A stretch of DNA of 64,000 nt from Confluentibacter lentus (GCF_002806995.1 NZ_NIHE01000004.1:124001-188000), one strand, 5' to 3'; numbered from the stretch's first letter, positions 38,143-46,841 are shown. The notes: generated by a model not told the origin, from the sequence alone. Program-made: numbers and translations.

Positions 38143-38628
38143 ATGATAAGAAACGTACATATAAAAGATGCCAAACAAATAGTTGATATTTATAACTATT
38201 ATGTGCTGAATTCCATTGTGACTTTAGATTTAGTTCCATTTTCGGTACAAGATTTTGAAGAAAAAATAAAAACCATTTCTAGTCAATTTCCATTTATTGT
38301 TTACGAAGAAAATAATGTTTTGTTGGGTTATGCCTATGCAAATACTTTTAGAACTAAGCCAGCCTATAACAGAACAGTAGAATTGACTATTTATTTAAAA
38401 TATGATGCGTTAGGAAAGCAGATTGGTAAAAAAATGTATTCAGAATTGTTAGATCAACTTAAAAAACAAAACTATCACGTGGTTATTGGTGGATTAACAT
38501 TACCTAATGACGCAAGCATAAAACTTCATGAAAAATTTGGTTTTGATAAAGTTGCCCATTTTAAAGAAGTTGGCTATAAATTCAATAAGTGGCATGACGT
38601 TGGTTTTTGGCAATTAATATTGGATTAA
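38143..38628 (+). CDS. GNAT N-acetyltransferase, phosphinothricin-acetyltransferase-like
   Basis: This 161-residue protein has IRNVHIKDAKQIVDIYNYYV at the N-terminus, a VLGYAYANTFRTKPAYNRTVE segment typical of the PAT/MddA group, ALGKQIGKKM as the acetyl-CoA loop, and LHEKFGFDKVAHFKEVGYKF. Relatives acetylate methionine sulfone/sulfoximine-like amino acids. It forms a likely operon with the YfiT-like gene and converges on the redoxin gene with a nine-base gap. Confidence 0.83.
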   Translation: MIRNVHIKDAKQIVDIYNYYVLNSIVTLDLVPFSVQDFEEKIKTISSQFPFIVYEENNVLLGYAYANTFRTKPAYNRTVELTIYLKYDALGKQIGKKMYSELLDQLKKQNYHVVIGGLTLPNDASIKLHEKFGFDKVAHFKEVGYKFNKWHDVGFWQLILD

Positions 38629-38637
38629 CTGGCTATT

Positions 38638-39195
38638 TTATTTTTTCCATTTAATATTACAGCCAATACTTGGTTTTTGTAATCTGGTATTCACTTTATT
38701 TTGAAGCAAACAGTCCAAAGCGTTTCTTAAATCTTTTCCTGTTACTTCAATATTATTTCCGGGTCTGGAGTCATCCAATTGTCCTCTGTAAATTAATTTT
38801 AAATCCGCATCAAAAAGATACAAATCAGGTGTGCAAGCTGCATCATAGGCTTTGGCTACGTCTTGGGTTTCGTCATATAAATAAGGAAAGGGGTACTGTT
38901 CATTTTTAGCTTGAATTTTCATCTTATCAGGGCCATCTTGCGGATAGTTAATAACATCGTTACTTGAAATTGCTATAAACGACAGACCTTTTTTTAAATA
39001 GTCATTGGCGATTTTTACCAATTGATTGTTTATATGAAGTACAAATGGGCAATGGTTACAAATGAACATAATGATTGTTCCGCGTTGGCCTTTTAAATTC
39101 TGTAAACTGAAATGCGTGTCACTTACGGTATCTAACAAATTGAAATCAGGAGCAAAAGTCCCTAAAGGCAGCATATTTGATGGTGTATTTGCCAT
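38638..39195 (-). CDS. Thioredoxin-fold redoxin (AhpC/TSA-like)
   Basis: This 185-residue cytoplasmic protein contains APDFNLLDTVSDTHFSL, then GTIIMFICNHCPFVLH with a CxxC at 46-49, then AACTPDLYLFD, where the Pro is cis as in thioredoxins. The family (PF00578/PF08534) includes thiol peroxidases and thioredoxin-like reductases. The CNHCPF form belongs to a bacterial group of unknown partner. It is divergent from the CsaA-like gene. Confidence 0.83.
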   Translation of the reverse strand: MANTPSNMLPLGTFAPDFNLLDTVSDTHFSLQNLKGQRGTIIMFICNHCPFVLHINNQLVKIANDYLKKGLSFIAISSNDVINYPQDGPDKMKIQAKNEQYPFPYLYDETQDVAKAYDAACTPDLYLFDADLKLIYRGQLDDSRPGNNIEVTGKDLRNALDCLLQNKVNTRLQKPSIGCNIKWKK

Positions 39196-39240
39196 AATAA
39201 ACGTTTTTTCAAAGTTCGGGATAATTTGTAATTTTAAAAA

Positions 39241-39576
39241 ATGAACGAGACAATAACTTTTGAAGAGTTTGCTAAAGTAGATTTACGTGTAGGAACCATT
39301 ATTGAAGTCAATGATTTTCCTGAAGCTAGAAATCCTGCTTATCAATTAACGATTGATTTTGGACCACTAGGGATTAAAAAATCGTCCGCCCAAATAACAA
39401 CTCTGTACAAAAAGCAAGAATTACTAAACAGACAAGTTGTTGCGATTGTTAATTTTCCTAAAAAGCAAATCGCCAAATTTATGAGTGAGTGTTTGGTGCT
39501 TGGTGCAGTACAAGGAAAAGATGTGATGCTTTTAAATCCTGAAAAAAAGGTGGTAAATGGAAGTTTGGTAAGCTAA
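39241..39576 (+). CDS. csaA: tRNA-binding domain protein, CsaA-like
   Basis: This 111-residue protein is a single OB-fold domain (EMAP/Trbp111 type). TFEEFAKVDLRVGTIIEVNDFPEARNPAY is the conserved N-terminal half, and SSAQITTLYKKQELLNRQVVAIVNFPKKQI is the CsaA signature. The role is tRNA-binding or chaperone-like, and no catalytic site is known. A strong bidirectional terminator follows. Confidence 0.85.
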   Translation: MNETITFEEFAKVDLRVGTIIEVNDFPEARNPAYQLTIDFGPLGIKKSSAQITTLYKKQELLNRQVVAIVNFPKKQIAKFMSECLVLGAVQGKDVMLLNPEKKVVNGSLVS

Positions 39577-39600
39577 ATTATTGTATTTATATAATAAAAA

Positions 39601-39629
39601 AACCGCTAACTTAAAGTAGCGGTTTTTTT
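39601..39629. terminator. Bidirectional intrinsic terminator
   Basis: AACCGCTA and TAGCGGTT arms of eight bases are flanked by an A-run upstream and a T-run downstream. It can end the csaA-like gene on + and the DUF3276 gene on -. Confidence 0.8.
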
Positions 39630-39655
39630 GCCTATGATGTATTGCCTAAAGCCTA

Positions 39656-40042
39656 TTATATATCATCAAAATCAATGTCCGTGAAACTTTCTACAGACTT
39701 ACCAAATGTTTCAATACTATCATCTTCATCGGTATCATTTTCTTTTTTGAAATCTTTTTGGTGGCGTTCGCTAATAACTTCATCCCCTTTTTCATCAATG
39801 ATATAGCTGGTCATTTCAGATAATATATCTTTAAACTCATTAAAGTCTTCTTTGTAAATATATATTTTATGTTTTTTGTAATGGAATGAACCATCATCAT
39901 TAGTAAATTTTTTGCTTTCAGTAATTGTAAGATAATAATCATCGGCTTTTGTTGCTCTTACATCAAAAAAGTACGTGCGTCTTCCTGCCCTTAATACTTT
40001 AGAAAAAATCTCCTCTTTCTCCATCATGTCATTTGAATTCAT
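39656..40042 (-). CDS. PUR-domain protein, DUF3276
   Basis: This 128-residue protein has VLRAGRRTYFFDVRATKADDYYLTITESKK and KHKIYIYKEDFNEF, the single PUR (purine-rich nucleic-acid binding) domain conserved in Bacteroidota, followed by an acidic tail (DTDEDDSIETF). Homologues bind single-stranded nucleic acid. It stands alone between a terminator and a 247-base intergenic region that holds a 21-base palindrome. Confidence 0.85.
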   Translation of the reverse strand: MNSNDMMEKEEIFSKVLRAGRRTYFFDVRATKADDYYLTITESKKFTNDDGSFHYKKHKIYIYKEDFNEFKDILSEMTSYIIDEKGDEVISERHQKDFKKENDTDEDDSIETFGKSVESFTDIDFDDI

Positions 40043-40103
40043 ATGTAAATTATTATTTGTTTCTTAATGGTCATATGTTATCGCTTTAATTTCATTGGTG
40101 TTT

Positions 40104-40124
40104 ATAAACAAACTTTTTGTTTAT
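40104..40124. promoter_or_regulatory. Palindrome upstream of the DUF3276 gene
   Basis: ATAAACAAA and TTTGTTTAT arms of nine bases surround CTT, about 60-80 bases upstream of the DUF3276 start. It could be an operator or an RNA hairpin, and lacks a clear T-tail. Confidence 0.4.
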
Positions 40125-40289
40125 CGCGATTTCATAGTTACAGAATTTTATAGTATTATCATTAATTACATCAAAAATCTAAAAAAAATATATACTAACC
40201 AACAAATTGCATGCTTTCTTTTTAAGAAGTACACTATTAATTGATAATAAAGCAGTAAAATTTAACAATGATGTGTAAAAAAACATCGG

Positions 40290-42047
40290 TTAGGTAGTTG
40301 TTTCACTAAGTTGTTTTAAATAGAGATGTTTGTAGTATCCATCTACATTTATGAGTGTTTCGTGTGTGCCTTCCTGTACAATTTTACCATCTTCAAGTAC
40401 AATAATTTTATCGGCATTTTTTGTGGAAGAGACTCTATGGCTTACCAAAATAGTCGTTTTATCGGAAGTTATTTGGTACAGGTTCTTCAATATTTTTTCT
40501 TCGGTTTCCGTATCTACAGCGGATAAGCAATCATCAAACAATAAAATTTTTGGCGATTTTATAACAGCTCGTGCAATGGAAATCCGTTGTTTTTGTCCAC
40601 CAGATAAGGTAATGCCACGCTCACCTAAAATAGTATCATAACCATGATTAAACTTCACAATGTTCTTATGCACATGGGCTTTTTTGGCGGCTTCAACAAC
40701 CTCTTCATCGGTTGCATTTTCTTTTCCGAACTTGATGTTGTTTTTTATGGTATCGGAAAATAGAAATGCATCTTGTGGTACATAGCCAATACTGTTTCTT
40801 AGATCTTCTAGGTTGTGCTGATTTATTTCAATACCATCAATCAGTATTGAGCCTTTATCAATATCATAAAGCCTTCCTATTAATTCCAGAATGGTAGATT
40901 TTCCAGACCCCGTTTTACCAATAATAGCCAACGTTTCTCCAGCTTTTAAGGTAAAACTAACACCTTTTAATGCTTCAATATTGGTGTCGTCATAGGTAAA
41001 AAATACATTGTTAAAAGAGATATTACCAACAATATTTGTGTGGCCTTTAACGGTATTCTTTATTTCCGGTTCAATGGTCAAAAATTCGTTGATACGCTTT
41101 TGGGATGCTTCAGCTTGTTGCACAATGGAAGTTACCCAACCAACCGTAGCAACCGGCCATGTAAGCATGTTTACGTAAATAATGAACTCCGCGATTGTTC
41201 CCATACTTTCAATTTCACCGCTTATATATTGCTTGCCACCAATATAAATCACGAGTAAGTTACTAACTCCAATAAGCAAGATCATCATGGGGAAAAATAA
41301 GGCTTCAATGCTTACCAGATGTATTTGTTTTTCTTTATTGGCTGTTGAAAGGGCGTCAAAACTAGCAGATGTTTGTGCTTCTAAACTATAAGCTTTTATG
41401 ACCGAAATACCACTAAATGTTTCTTGTGCGAATGAAGAGAGTTTCGATAGGTATTCTTGGACAATGGTACTACGTTTATGGATTTCCTTACTTAATTTAT
41501 AAATAGCAAATGATAAAATAGGTAAGGGCAAAATAGTATATATAGTGAGGATAGGGGCTTCGTTAAACATGTAAGCAATGGCAATTACAAACAGCGCAAT
41601 CGTATTTATGCTATACATAATGGCGGGACCAGCGTACATACGTACACGACCAACATCTTCGCTAATACGGTTCATTAAATCGCCTGTTCTGTTTTTTTTA
41701 TAGAAGTTTAAGGACAGTTTTTGGTAATGGTCATATACTTCATTTTTTAAATCGTATTCAATGTAACGCGATACGTTAATAATGGTTTGACGCATAAAAA
41801 ATGTAAGGATACCAGCAATAATGGCCGCGCCAATGATGTAGAGGATGATTTCTGTAAGTTCGCCTTGAATGGTTCTGTCGCCTGTATTTAAGCCTTCGTT
41901 ATATTTTTCAACCACTTCAAAGATACGTTTTACATATCTTGGTGTGTAAAGCAAAAAAATCCTAGCGACAATAGTAATTACAATACCAATTAAAAGATCC
42001 TTTTTGTATTTTAAAAAGTATTTGTTAAGATGCTTCAGTTCTTTCAT
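40290..42047 (-). CDS. ABC transporter permease/ATPase (MsbA-like exporter)
   Basis: This 585-residue half-transporter has six transmembrane helices in residues 15-320 and a NRTGDLMNRISEDVGRVR coupling segment. The ATPase domain has IIGKTGSGKSTILEL (Walker A), YVPQDAFLFSDTI (Q-loop), LSGGQKQRISIARA (signature), and ILLFDDCLSAVDTETE with Asp-Cys in place of the usual Asp-Glu of Walker B. Family members export lipids, lipid A or drugs. A TATCTTTG -7 box on the minus strand lies about 25 bases upstream of the start. Confidence 0.9.
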   Translation of the reverse strand: MKELKHLNKYFLKYKKDLLIGIVITIVARIFLLYTPRYVKRIFEVVEKYNEGLNTGDRTIQGELTEIILYIIGAAIIAGILTFFMRQTIINVSRYIEYDLKNEVYDHYQKLSLNFYKKNRTGDLMNRISEDVGRVRMYAGPAIMYSINTIALFVIAIAYMFNEAPILTIYTILPLPILSFAIYKLSKEIHKRSTIVQEYLSKLSSFAQETFSGISVIKAYSLEAQTSASFDALSTANKEKQIHLVSIEALFFPMMILLIGVSNLLVIYIGGKQYISGEIESMGTIAEFIIYVNMLTWPVATVGWVTSIVQQAEASQKRINEFLTIEPEIKNTVKGHTNIVGNISFNNVFFTYDDTNIEALKGVSFTLKAGETLAIIGKTGSGKSTILELIGRLYDIDKGSILIDGIEINQHNLEDLRNSIGYVPQDAFLFSDTIKNNIKFGKENATDEEVVEAAKKAHVHKNIVKFNHGYDTILGERGITLSGGQKQRISIARAVIKSPKILLFDDCLSAVDTETEEKILKNLYQITSDKTTILVSHRVSSTKNADKIIVLEDGKIVQEGTHETLINVDGYYKHLYLKQLSETTT

Positions 42048-42071
42048 GTGGTGGCTTCACTAATAAGGGGA

Positions 42072-42079
42072 CAAAGATA
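42072..42079 (-). promoter_or_regulatory. -7 promoter box of the ABC exporter gene
   Basis: TATCTTTG on the minus strand matches TAnnTTTG exactly. A good -33 TTG is not visible at the usual distance. Confidence 0.45.
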
Positions 42080-42169
42080 CATGTTTATACCAATAAATTC
42101 ATTTTACACGCCACGGCTTAATGTTAAATATACCCTAAAGTATTCCCAATAATAAACGTAAAATAGAAG

Positions 42170-42198
42170 TTGTTTTTTTTAAAATAGTATTATTTTTG
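42170..42198 (+). promoter_or_regulatory. Promoter of nusB
   Basis: TTG at 42170-42172 is followed, 18 bases later, by TATTTTTG at 42191-42198. This is the Bacteroidota -33/-7 layout, ending 52 bases before the ATG. Confidence 0.7.
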
Positions 42199-42250
42199 CC
42201 GTTCAAAATAAAAAATGATTCATCTTTTTTAATTCAAGTTCTTTGTAAAT

Positions 42251-43195
42251 ATGCTGAATAGAAGACATATTCGAGTAAAAGTTATGCAAACCATTTATGC
42301 CTTTAAAGGTGGTGAAAGCGATGATTTTAGTCCAAACCAAAAATTCTTGCTTTTCAGCATAGATAATATGTACAATTTGTATTTGCTTTTAATATCGCTG
42401 CTCATTGAAGTGCAAAAAAGAGCAGAGGAAGATTTACAGAAAAAGCAAAAGAAACATTTAGCTACACAAGAAGACAAAAATCCGAATCGGAAATTTGTAA
42501 ACAATGAGTTATTACTTCAGCTAAAAGAAAATTTACAACTTAAAAACCAACTAGATACACATAAAATAGCGTATTGGAGTTTAGATGCCGAATATGTAGA
42601 TGTTATTTTCAAGGCGATAACTACTAGTGATTTATACAAAACCTATTTACAAACTAAAACCTCGGATTTTAAACAGGACAAAGAATTTATTATAGATATT
42701 TTTAAAGACGTTATTGCGCCAAACGAAAAACTTTACGAATATATCGAGGACAAAAACTTAACTTGGTTAGACGATCTTCCAACAATAAATACCACTATTT
42801 TGAAATTGTTGAGAAAAGTAAAACCTAGCAATCCAGATAATTATTTTGTGCCTAAGCTATATAAGGATACGGAAGATAAGCAATTTGCCATCGATTTATT
42901 CAAAAAAACACTCCTTAACAAAACCTCTTTAAATAAGGAAATTGAGCTTAAAACCCAAAATTGGGACTCAGATCGCATTGCCAATGTCGATTTTGTATTA
43001 TTACAAATGGCGATTTGTGAGCTTAAAAATTTCCCGTCCATTCCCGTTAAAGTGACCATCAACGAATATTTAGAAATAGCTAAAGAATATTCAACACCTA
43101 AAAGCAGTGTGTTTATCAATGGTATTTTAGACAAGTTGGTTAAAGAATATGAAGAGAATGGCACATTGAATAAAATAGGAAGAGGTTTGGTATAG
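42251..43195 (+). CDS. nusB: Transcription antitermination factor NusB (long form)
   Basis: This protein has 314 residues, about twice the length of E. coli NusB. It starts LNRRHIRVKVMQTIYAF, the NusB first helix. A long charged insertion (about 60-190) follows, and the C-terminal RNA-binding core is NVDFVLLQMAICELKNFPSIPVKVTINEYLEIAKEYS, then INGILDKLVKEY. It forms part of the rRNA antitermination complex. The extended form is normal for Bacteroidota. It begins a group with the DUF1573 lipoprotein and yajC. Confidence 0.92.
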   Translation: MLNRRHIRVKVMQTIYAFKGGESDDFSPNQKFLLFSIDNMYNLYLLLISLLIEVQKRAEEDLQKKQKKHLATQEDKNPNRKFVNNELLLQLKENLQLKNQLDTHKIAYWSLDAEYVDVIFKAITTSDLYKTYLQTKTSDFKQDKEFIIDIFKDVIAPNEKLYEYIEDKNLTWLDDLPTINTTILKLLRKVKPSNPDNYFVPKLYKDTEDKQFAIDLFKKTLLNKTSLNKEIELKTQNWDSDRIANVDFVLLQMAICELKNFPSIPVKVTINEYLEIAKEYSTPKSSVFINGILDKLVKEYEENGTLNKIGRGLV

Positions 43196-43281
43196 ATTTC
43201 TGTTAAGAAACCCATAAAAATTTCAAATACACTAAATAATTGTTACTTTTACAAACCTATAAATTGAAAAACTACCTAATT

Positions 43282-43839
43282 ATGAAAAAAATAATTTTAG
43301 CATTAAGCGCTTTAAGCTTAGTAGCTTTTACTTCATGCAAAGAAGATGCATCTAAAAAGATAAATGAGGCCAATGTGGTTGTTGCAGCAGAAAGAGACGC
43401 CAATTCAGGTAAATTTCCTATTCTTCAGTTTGAAAAAACCACACACGATTTTGGTGAGATAGAAGCCAACCAAGCAGTTGAAACTGTTTTTAAATATACA
43501 AATACGGGTGATGCACCTTTGGTAATAACGGATATTAAAAGCTCATGTGGCTGTACAGTACCTCAAGATTGGTCAAGAGAGCCATTAGCTAAAGGAGAGA
43601 GTGGTCAGTTTACTGTTAATTTTAATGGAAGTGGGTCTAATAGTGTATCTAAAACTATTACGGTAACTGCCAATACTGAAAAGGGAACTGAAACTGTGAG
43701 AATAACAGCTTTTGTAAAACCTAACCCAAATGCAGCTGTATCAACATCTACAAATAGTACAACACCATTGATGACTTCTGGACAACCACAAGTTAAATAT
43801 AGCACACAACCAGGTCACGAAGGCCATAACCACGATTAA
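43282..43839 (+). CDS. DUF1573 domain lipoprotein
   Basis: I take the ATG at 43282, because it gives a clean lipoprotein signal: MKKIILALSALSLVAFTSC with the lipidated Cys at 19. The earlier in-frame TTG would spoil it. The mature 166 residues have TTHDFGEIEANQAVETVFKYTN and SSCGCTVPQ, the Ig-like DUF1573 fold, and a Thr/Ser-rich His tail (GHEGHNHD). It is probably anchored in the inner or outer membrane facing the periplasm. Function is unknown. It is 12 bases before yajC. Confidence 0.85.
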   Translation: MKKIILALSALSLVAFTSCKEDASKKINEANVVVAAERDANSGKFPILQFEKTTHDFGEIEANQAVETVFKYTNTGDAPLVITDIKSSCGCTVPQDWSREPLAKGESGQFTVNFNGSGSNSVSKTITVTANTEKGTETVRITAFVKPNPNAAVSTSTNSTTPLMTSGQPQVKYSTQPGHEGHNHD

Positions 43840-43851
43840 TTAAATAAAAAT

Positions 43852-44142
43852 ATGGAAGGAATTGGGCAATTTATGCCGTTTATACTAATGTTTGTAGTTG
43901 TGTATTTCTTTATGATTGCACCGCAAATGAAACGCGCAAAAAAAGAGAAAAAATTTAATGCAGAATTAAAAAAAGGTGATAAAGTGGTTACCAAAAGCGG
44001 TTTACATGGTAAAATTTTAGAGTTTAACGACAAAGACAGCACATGTATTATTGAAACCATGTCTGGAAAAGTGAAGTTCGAACGCTCTTCAATATCCATG
44101 GAAATGACAGAAAAAGTTAAAAAAGAACCTGTTTCAGCTTAA
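43852..44142 (+). CDS. yajC: Preprotein translocase subunit YajC
   Basis: This 96-residue protein has one N-terminal membrane helix (PFILMFVVVYFFMIAPQM) followed by KRAKKEKKFNAELKKGDKVVTKSGLHGKI, the YajC signature. It is an accessory of the SecDF-YajC complex. A strong terminator follows, so the group ends here. Confidence 0.93.
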   Translation: MEGIGQFMPFILMFVVVYFFMIAPQMKRAKKEKKFNAELKKGDKVVTKSGLHGKILEFNDKDSTCIIETMSGKVKFERSSISMEMTEKVKKEPVSA

Positions 44143-44160
44143 AAACAGTACACTTTAAAA

Positions 44161-44200
44161 ACAAAACAGGCTTCCAAATTTTGGAAGCCTGTTTTGTTTT
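44161..44200 (+). terminator. Strong intrinsic terminator after yajC
   Basis: A near-perfect palindrome with 18-base arms (ACAAAACAGGCTTCCAAA and its complement, one-base centre) runs into a T-rich tail. Confidence 0.85.
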
Positions 44201-44201
44201 T

Positions 44202-44511
44202 AAATCCCTTCCTCAAAAAGTTTATTGGCATCTTAACCCCATTAACTTGTATGTAGCTTTAGATTTTTGTAACTTTGCAACATGCAAAAGGGAATTCGAG
44301 AAAATAAAAATTACAGAATATTGAGTTTTAAATTTCTGGTTTTTAGAACACAATCCAATAAATTCATTCCTCCTTCAATAAACCATTCTTAGCAATTTAG
44401 TAAAACCCTTTTTTTTCATTGCTGTGTTTTAAAATTAATAAGTATGTATTTTCCATACTTATCATTATCATTTCACTTGAAATCACCAACATTTTCAACA
44501 TTAAATATTTT
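44202..44511 (+). other. Leader region between yajC and the GNAT/pro operon
   Basis: A well-formed promoter sits at 44247-44277, followed by about 230 bases before the GNAT ATG. A 36-residue basic open frame (44282-44392, starting MQKGIRENKNY) begins right at the expected transcription start, so it is unlikely to have an RBS. No standard riboswitch or attenuator hairpin is obvious to me. Confidence 0.45.
44247..44277 (+). promoter_or_regulatory. Promoter of the GNAT-proC-proB operon
   Basis: TTG at 44247-44249 is followed, 20 bases later, by TAACTTTG at 44270-44277. It is an excellent match to the Bacteroidota consensus. Confidence 0.7.
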
Positions 44512-44940
44512 ATGACCATTAAAACCTTTGATGCTTATTCGAAGCTATCATTTATGGATATCAGTCGAATAACCAAATTTATATTTGAGCACTCAGGTGC
44601 ATATAGAGATAGCAAAAGTGCTATTAAAAAATCTTTATTATATGCCATAAAGGAAATACCTGGACTTGGAGGATATGTGTTTGTTTTAGAGCACAAAAAT
44701 GAAGTTTTAGGGGTTTTGGTAATTAACAAAACAGGAATGAACGAATATATTCCCGAAAATATTTTGGTGTATCTAGTTATAAATAAAAATCATGATGAAG
44801 ATGCGATTAAGGAAAAATTAATCAATTATACCATGAATTATTGTAAAGGAGATATAGCTCTTTATATTAATAAAGAAAGTGCCGAATTACATGGTTTGAA
44901 GAAAAAGGATTCAAGTCCAGAAACATTGAAATGCGTTTAA
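44512..44940 (+). CDS. GNAT-fold protein with degenerate acetyl-CoA loop
   Basis: The ATG at 44512 gives 142 residues. The earlier in-frame start would add a hydrophobic peptide coded by the leader. FDAYSKLSFMDISRITKFIFEH and YAIKEIPGLGGYVFVLEHKNEVLGVLVINKTGM resemble flavobacterial GNAT proteins found near amino-acid biosynthesis genes. The R/Q-x-x-G-x-G/A loop that binds acetyl-CoA is absent after LVYLVINKN, and the C-terminus is short and divergent. It may be inactive or decaying. It precedes a small ORF, proC and proB. Confidence 0.6.
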   Translation: MTIKTFDAYSKLSFMDISRITKFIFEHSGAYRDSKSAIKKSLLYAIKEIPGLGGYVFVLEHKNEVLGVLVINKTGMNEYIPENILVYLVINKNHDEDAIKEKLINYTMNYCKGDIALYINKESAELHGLKKKDSSPETLKCV

Positions 44941-44966
44941 CGCGTTAAAAAAATTAAACAGATACC

Positions 44967-45158
44967 ATGAAATTTATTCAACTAAAAAGAAAAACAATTA
45001 ACGAAAAACGGTACAGTCCAAAAATGGGACAATTAGATACCAAAGTGACATATATTAAAAAACACATGTTTGGTATGCCTATTAAAACCTTACATGCTTA
45101 TAGAAAAACCTATTATGGGGAGGTTAAAGATTGTAACGACTGTTCCTTGTTTATCTAA
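44967..45158 (+). CDS. Small hypothetical basic protein
   Basis: This 63-residue protein is rich in Lys and Tyr, with one Cys pair near the end (CNDCSLF). The ATG follows the GNAT stop by 26 bases and precedes proC by 35 bases, so it fits the operon. I recognise no family. It could be real or chance. Confidence 0.45.
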   Translation: MKFIQLKRKTINEKRYSPKMGQLDTKVTYIKKHMFGMPIKTLHAYRKTYYGEVKDCNDCSLFI

Positions 45159-45193
45159 TTCATATAATCATATTAATACAAAAAAATAATAAG

Positions 45194-46009
45194 ATGAAAA
45201 TATTAGTAATAGGTGCTGGAAATATGGGTTTAACCTATGCGGAAGGTATGTCTAAGTCAAGATTGTTAAAGAAAAAGAACATCATGGTTTTGGATACCTC
45301 TGAAAAAAAATTGAAAGAACTTCATCAACTATCGCACTTTGATGCGTTTAGTGAGTTGAAAGATTGTGTGCCGCAAGCAGATATTATTTTTATAGCAGTA
45401 AAGCCCTTTCATGCCGAAAACTTGTTTAAAGCCATAAAACCATTAATAAATCCCGGACAAATAATCATTTCCATTATGGCGGGAGTTACTATTGCGTCTA
45501 TAAAGGAGTTTTCGGGTTTAACAAAAATAGTAAGGGCCATGCCAAATTTACCAGCTAAAATCGGTATGGGATTAACGTCTTTTGTGATATCGCCCGAAGT
45601 ATCTAGAATAGAAATGCTAACCATTGAAAGTTTGTTGAATACGACGGGAAAATCCATTCAGGTAAGCAATGAAACCTTAATTGATGCCTCGACGGGTATT
45701 TCTGGTAGCGGACCTGCCTACGTGTTTTATTTTATGCAAAGCATGATGGAAGCTGCTTTACAGATGGGGTTTTCTAAAAACGATTCCACGGTTTTGGTAA
45801 GTCAGACCTTTATAGGAGCAGTTGAACTTTTTAATCAGTCCAATTTATCACCCAATTCTTGGATGGATATGGTGGCATCAAAAGGAGGCACCACAAGAGC
45901 GGCTTTAGACTCCATGGATGATAATAACGTAAAAGAATTAATAAAGGAAGCCGCATTTGCAGCTTTTAATCGTGCTATAGAATTAGGTAAAGAAAATCAA
46001 CATGCATAA
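45194..46009 (+). CDS. proC: Pyrroline-5-carboxylate reductase
   Basis: This 271-residue enzyme reduces P5C to proline with NAD(P)H. VIGAGNMGLTYAEGM (4-18) is the Rossmann loop. VRAMPNLPAKIGMGLT, DASTGISGSGPAYVFYF and SKGGTTRAALDSM are the ProC active-site and dimer motifs. The end overlaps proB by eight bases, coupling the two steps of the pathway. ProA, which makes the intermediate, is not in the window. Confidence 0.93.
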   Translation: MKILVIGAGNMGLTYAEGMSKSRLLKKKNIMVLDTSEKKLKELHQLSHFDAFSELKDCVPQADIIFIAVKPFHAENLFKAIKPLINPGQIIISIMAGVTIASIKEFSGLTKIVRAMPNLPAKIGMGLTSFVISPEVSRIEMLTIESLLNTTGKSIQVSNETLIDASTGISGSGPAYVFYFMQSMMEAALQMGFSKNDSTVLVSQTFIGAVELFNQSNLSPNSWMDMVASKGGTTRAALDSMDDNNVKELIKEAAFAAFNRAIELGKENQHA

Positions 46010-46772
46010 AGAAAGAATCGTCATTAAAGTTGGAACCAATGTGATGACCAACAACGATAATAGAATTGTTAGACCCGTATTAAGAAATTTGGTAAGACAA
46101 ATAGCAGAATTGTATGAGCGGAACATTATGACCATATTAGTGTCTTCTGGCTCCGTTATAGCGGGAAAAGAAGTATTGGGGAAATCTAAAATTAAAGATA
46201 GAACACAGCGTAGGCAAGTGTATTCGGCCATTGGCCAACCCAGAATGATGCGACTTTATTATGATATTTTTCACGATTATGGTTTAAAATGTGCACAGGT
46301 ACTCCCTACAAAACGGGATTTTAGTCCGGGTTTGCACCGCCAAAATATGATTAATTGCTGTGAAGGTTTGCTGTCAGAAGGCGTTTTTCCTATAGCTAAT
46401 GAAGATGATGCTGTGTCCGTTACCATGTCCATGTTTTCTGATAATGACGAGCTGGCAAGTTTAATTGCCCAACTTATGAAAGTTGACAAATTAATTATTT
46501 TAACGGATATAGATGGTGTTTATGATGGGCATCCCGATGCTGAAGATAGTAGAGTTATATCCAACATCGTACCCGATGAGAATTTAGACAAATATATTAA
46601 TGACAGCAATAAAAACGAGGAAGAAGGTCGAGGTGGCATGGGTTCAAAATTAGATTATGCCCAGCAGGCCGCAGCCAAGGGCATACCTACCTTTATTGCC
46701 AATGGTAAAAAAGAGAATACCATTATTGATATTATAGATGGTAAATGTGTAGGAACCAAAGTAGCTCTTTAG
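46002..46772 (+). CDS. proB: Glutamate 5-kinase (PUA-less)
   Basis: This 256-residue amino-acid kinase phosphorylates glutamate in the first step of proline synthesis. VIKVGTNVMT, VSSGSVIAGKEVL, FSDNDELASLIAQ and ILTDIDGVYDGHP are the kinase motifs. The C-terminal PUA domain of E. coli ProB is missing, as is usual in short forms. It overlaps proC. An 18-base inverted repeat lies downstream, before the next gene. Confidence 0.92.
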   Translation: MHKERIVIKVGTNVMTNNDNRIVRPVLRNLVRQIAELYERNIMTILVSSGSVIAGKEVLGKSKIKDRTQRRQVYSAIGQPRMMRLYYDIFHDYGLKCAQVLPTKRDFSPGLHRQNMINCCEGLLSEGVFPIANEDDAVSVTMSMFSDNDELASLIAQLMKVDKLIILTDIDGVYDGHPDAEDSRVISNIVPDENLDKYINDSNKNEEEGRGGMGSKLDYAQQAAAKGIPTFIANGKKENTIIDIIDGKCVGTKVAL

Positions 46773-46823
46773 TTGAGGTTATAGGTTTTGTGATAAGCTT
46801 AGGTTATGTAAAAGCAACGATTA

Positions 46824-46841
46824 GGTATGATTACGCATACC
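46824..46841. promoter_or_regulatory. Inverted repeat upstream of the alpha/beta hydrolase gene
   Basis: GGTATG and CATACC arms are separated by six bases. The size fits a dimeric repressor site. Its function is unknown. Confidence 0.3.

Noticed and set aside
44282-44392. 36-residue basic ORF in the leader of the pro operon
   Set aside because: Its ATG falls at the predicted transcription start, no RBS is possible and no homology is recognised, so I do not list it as a gene.
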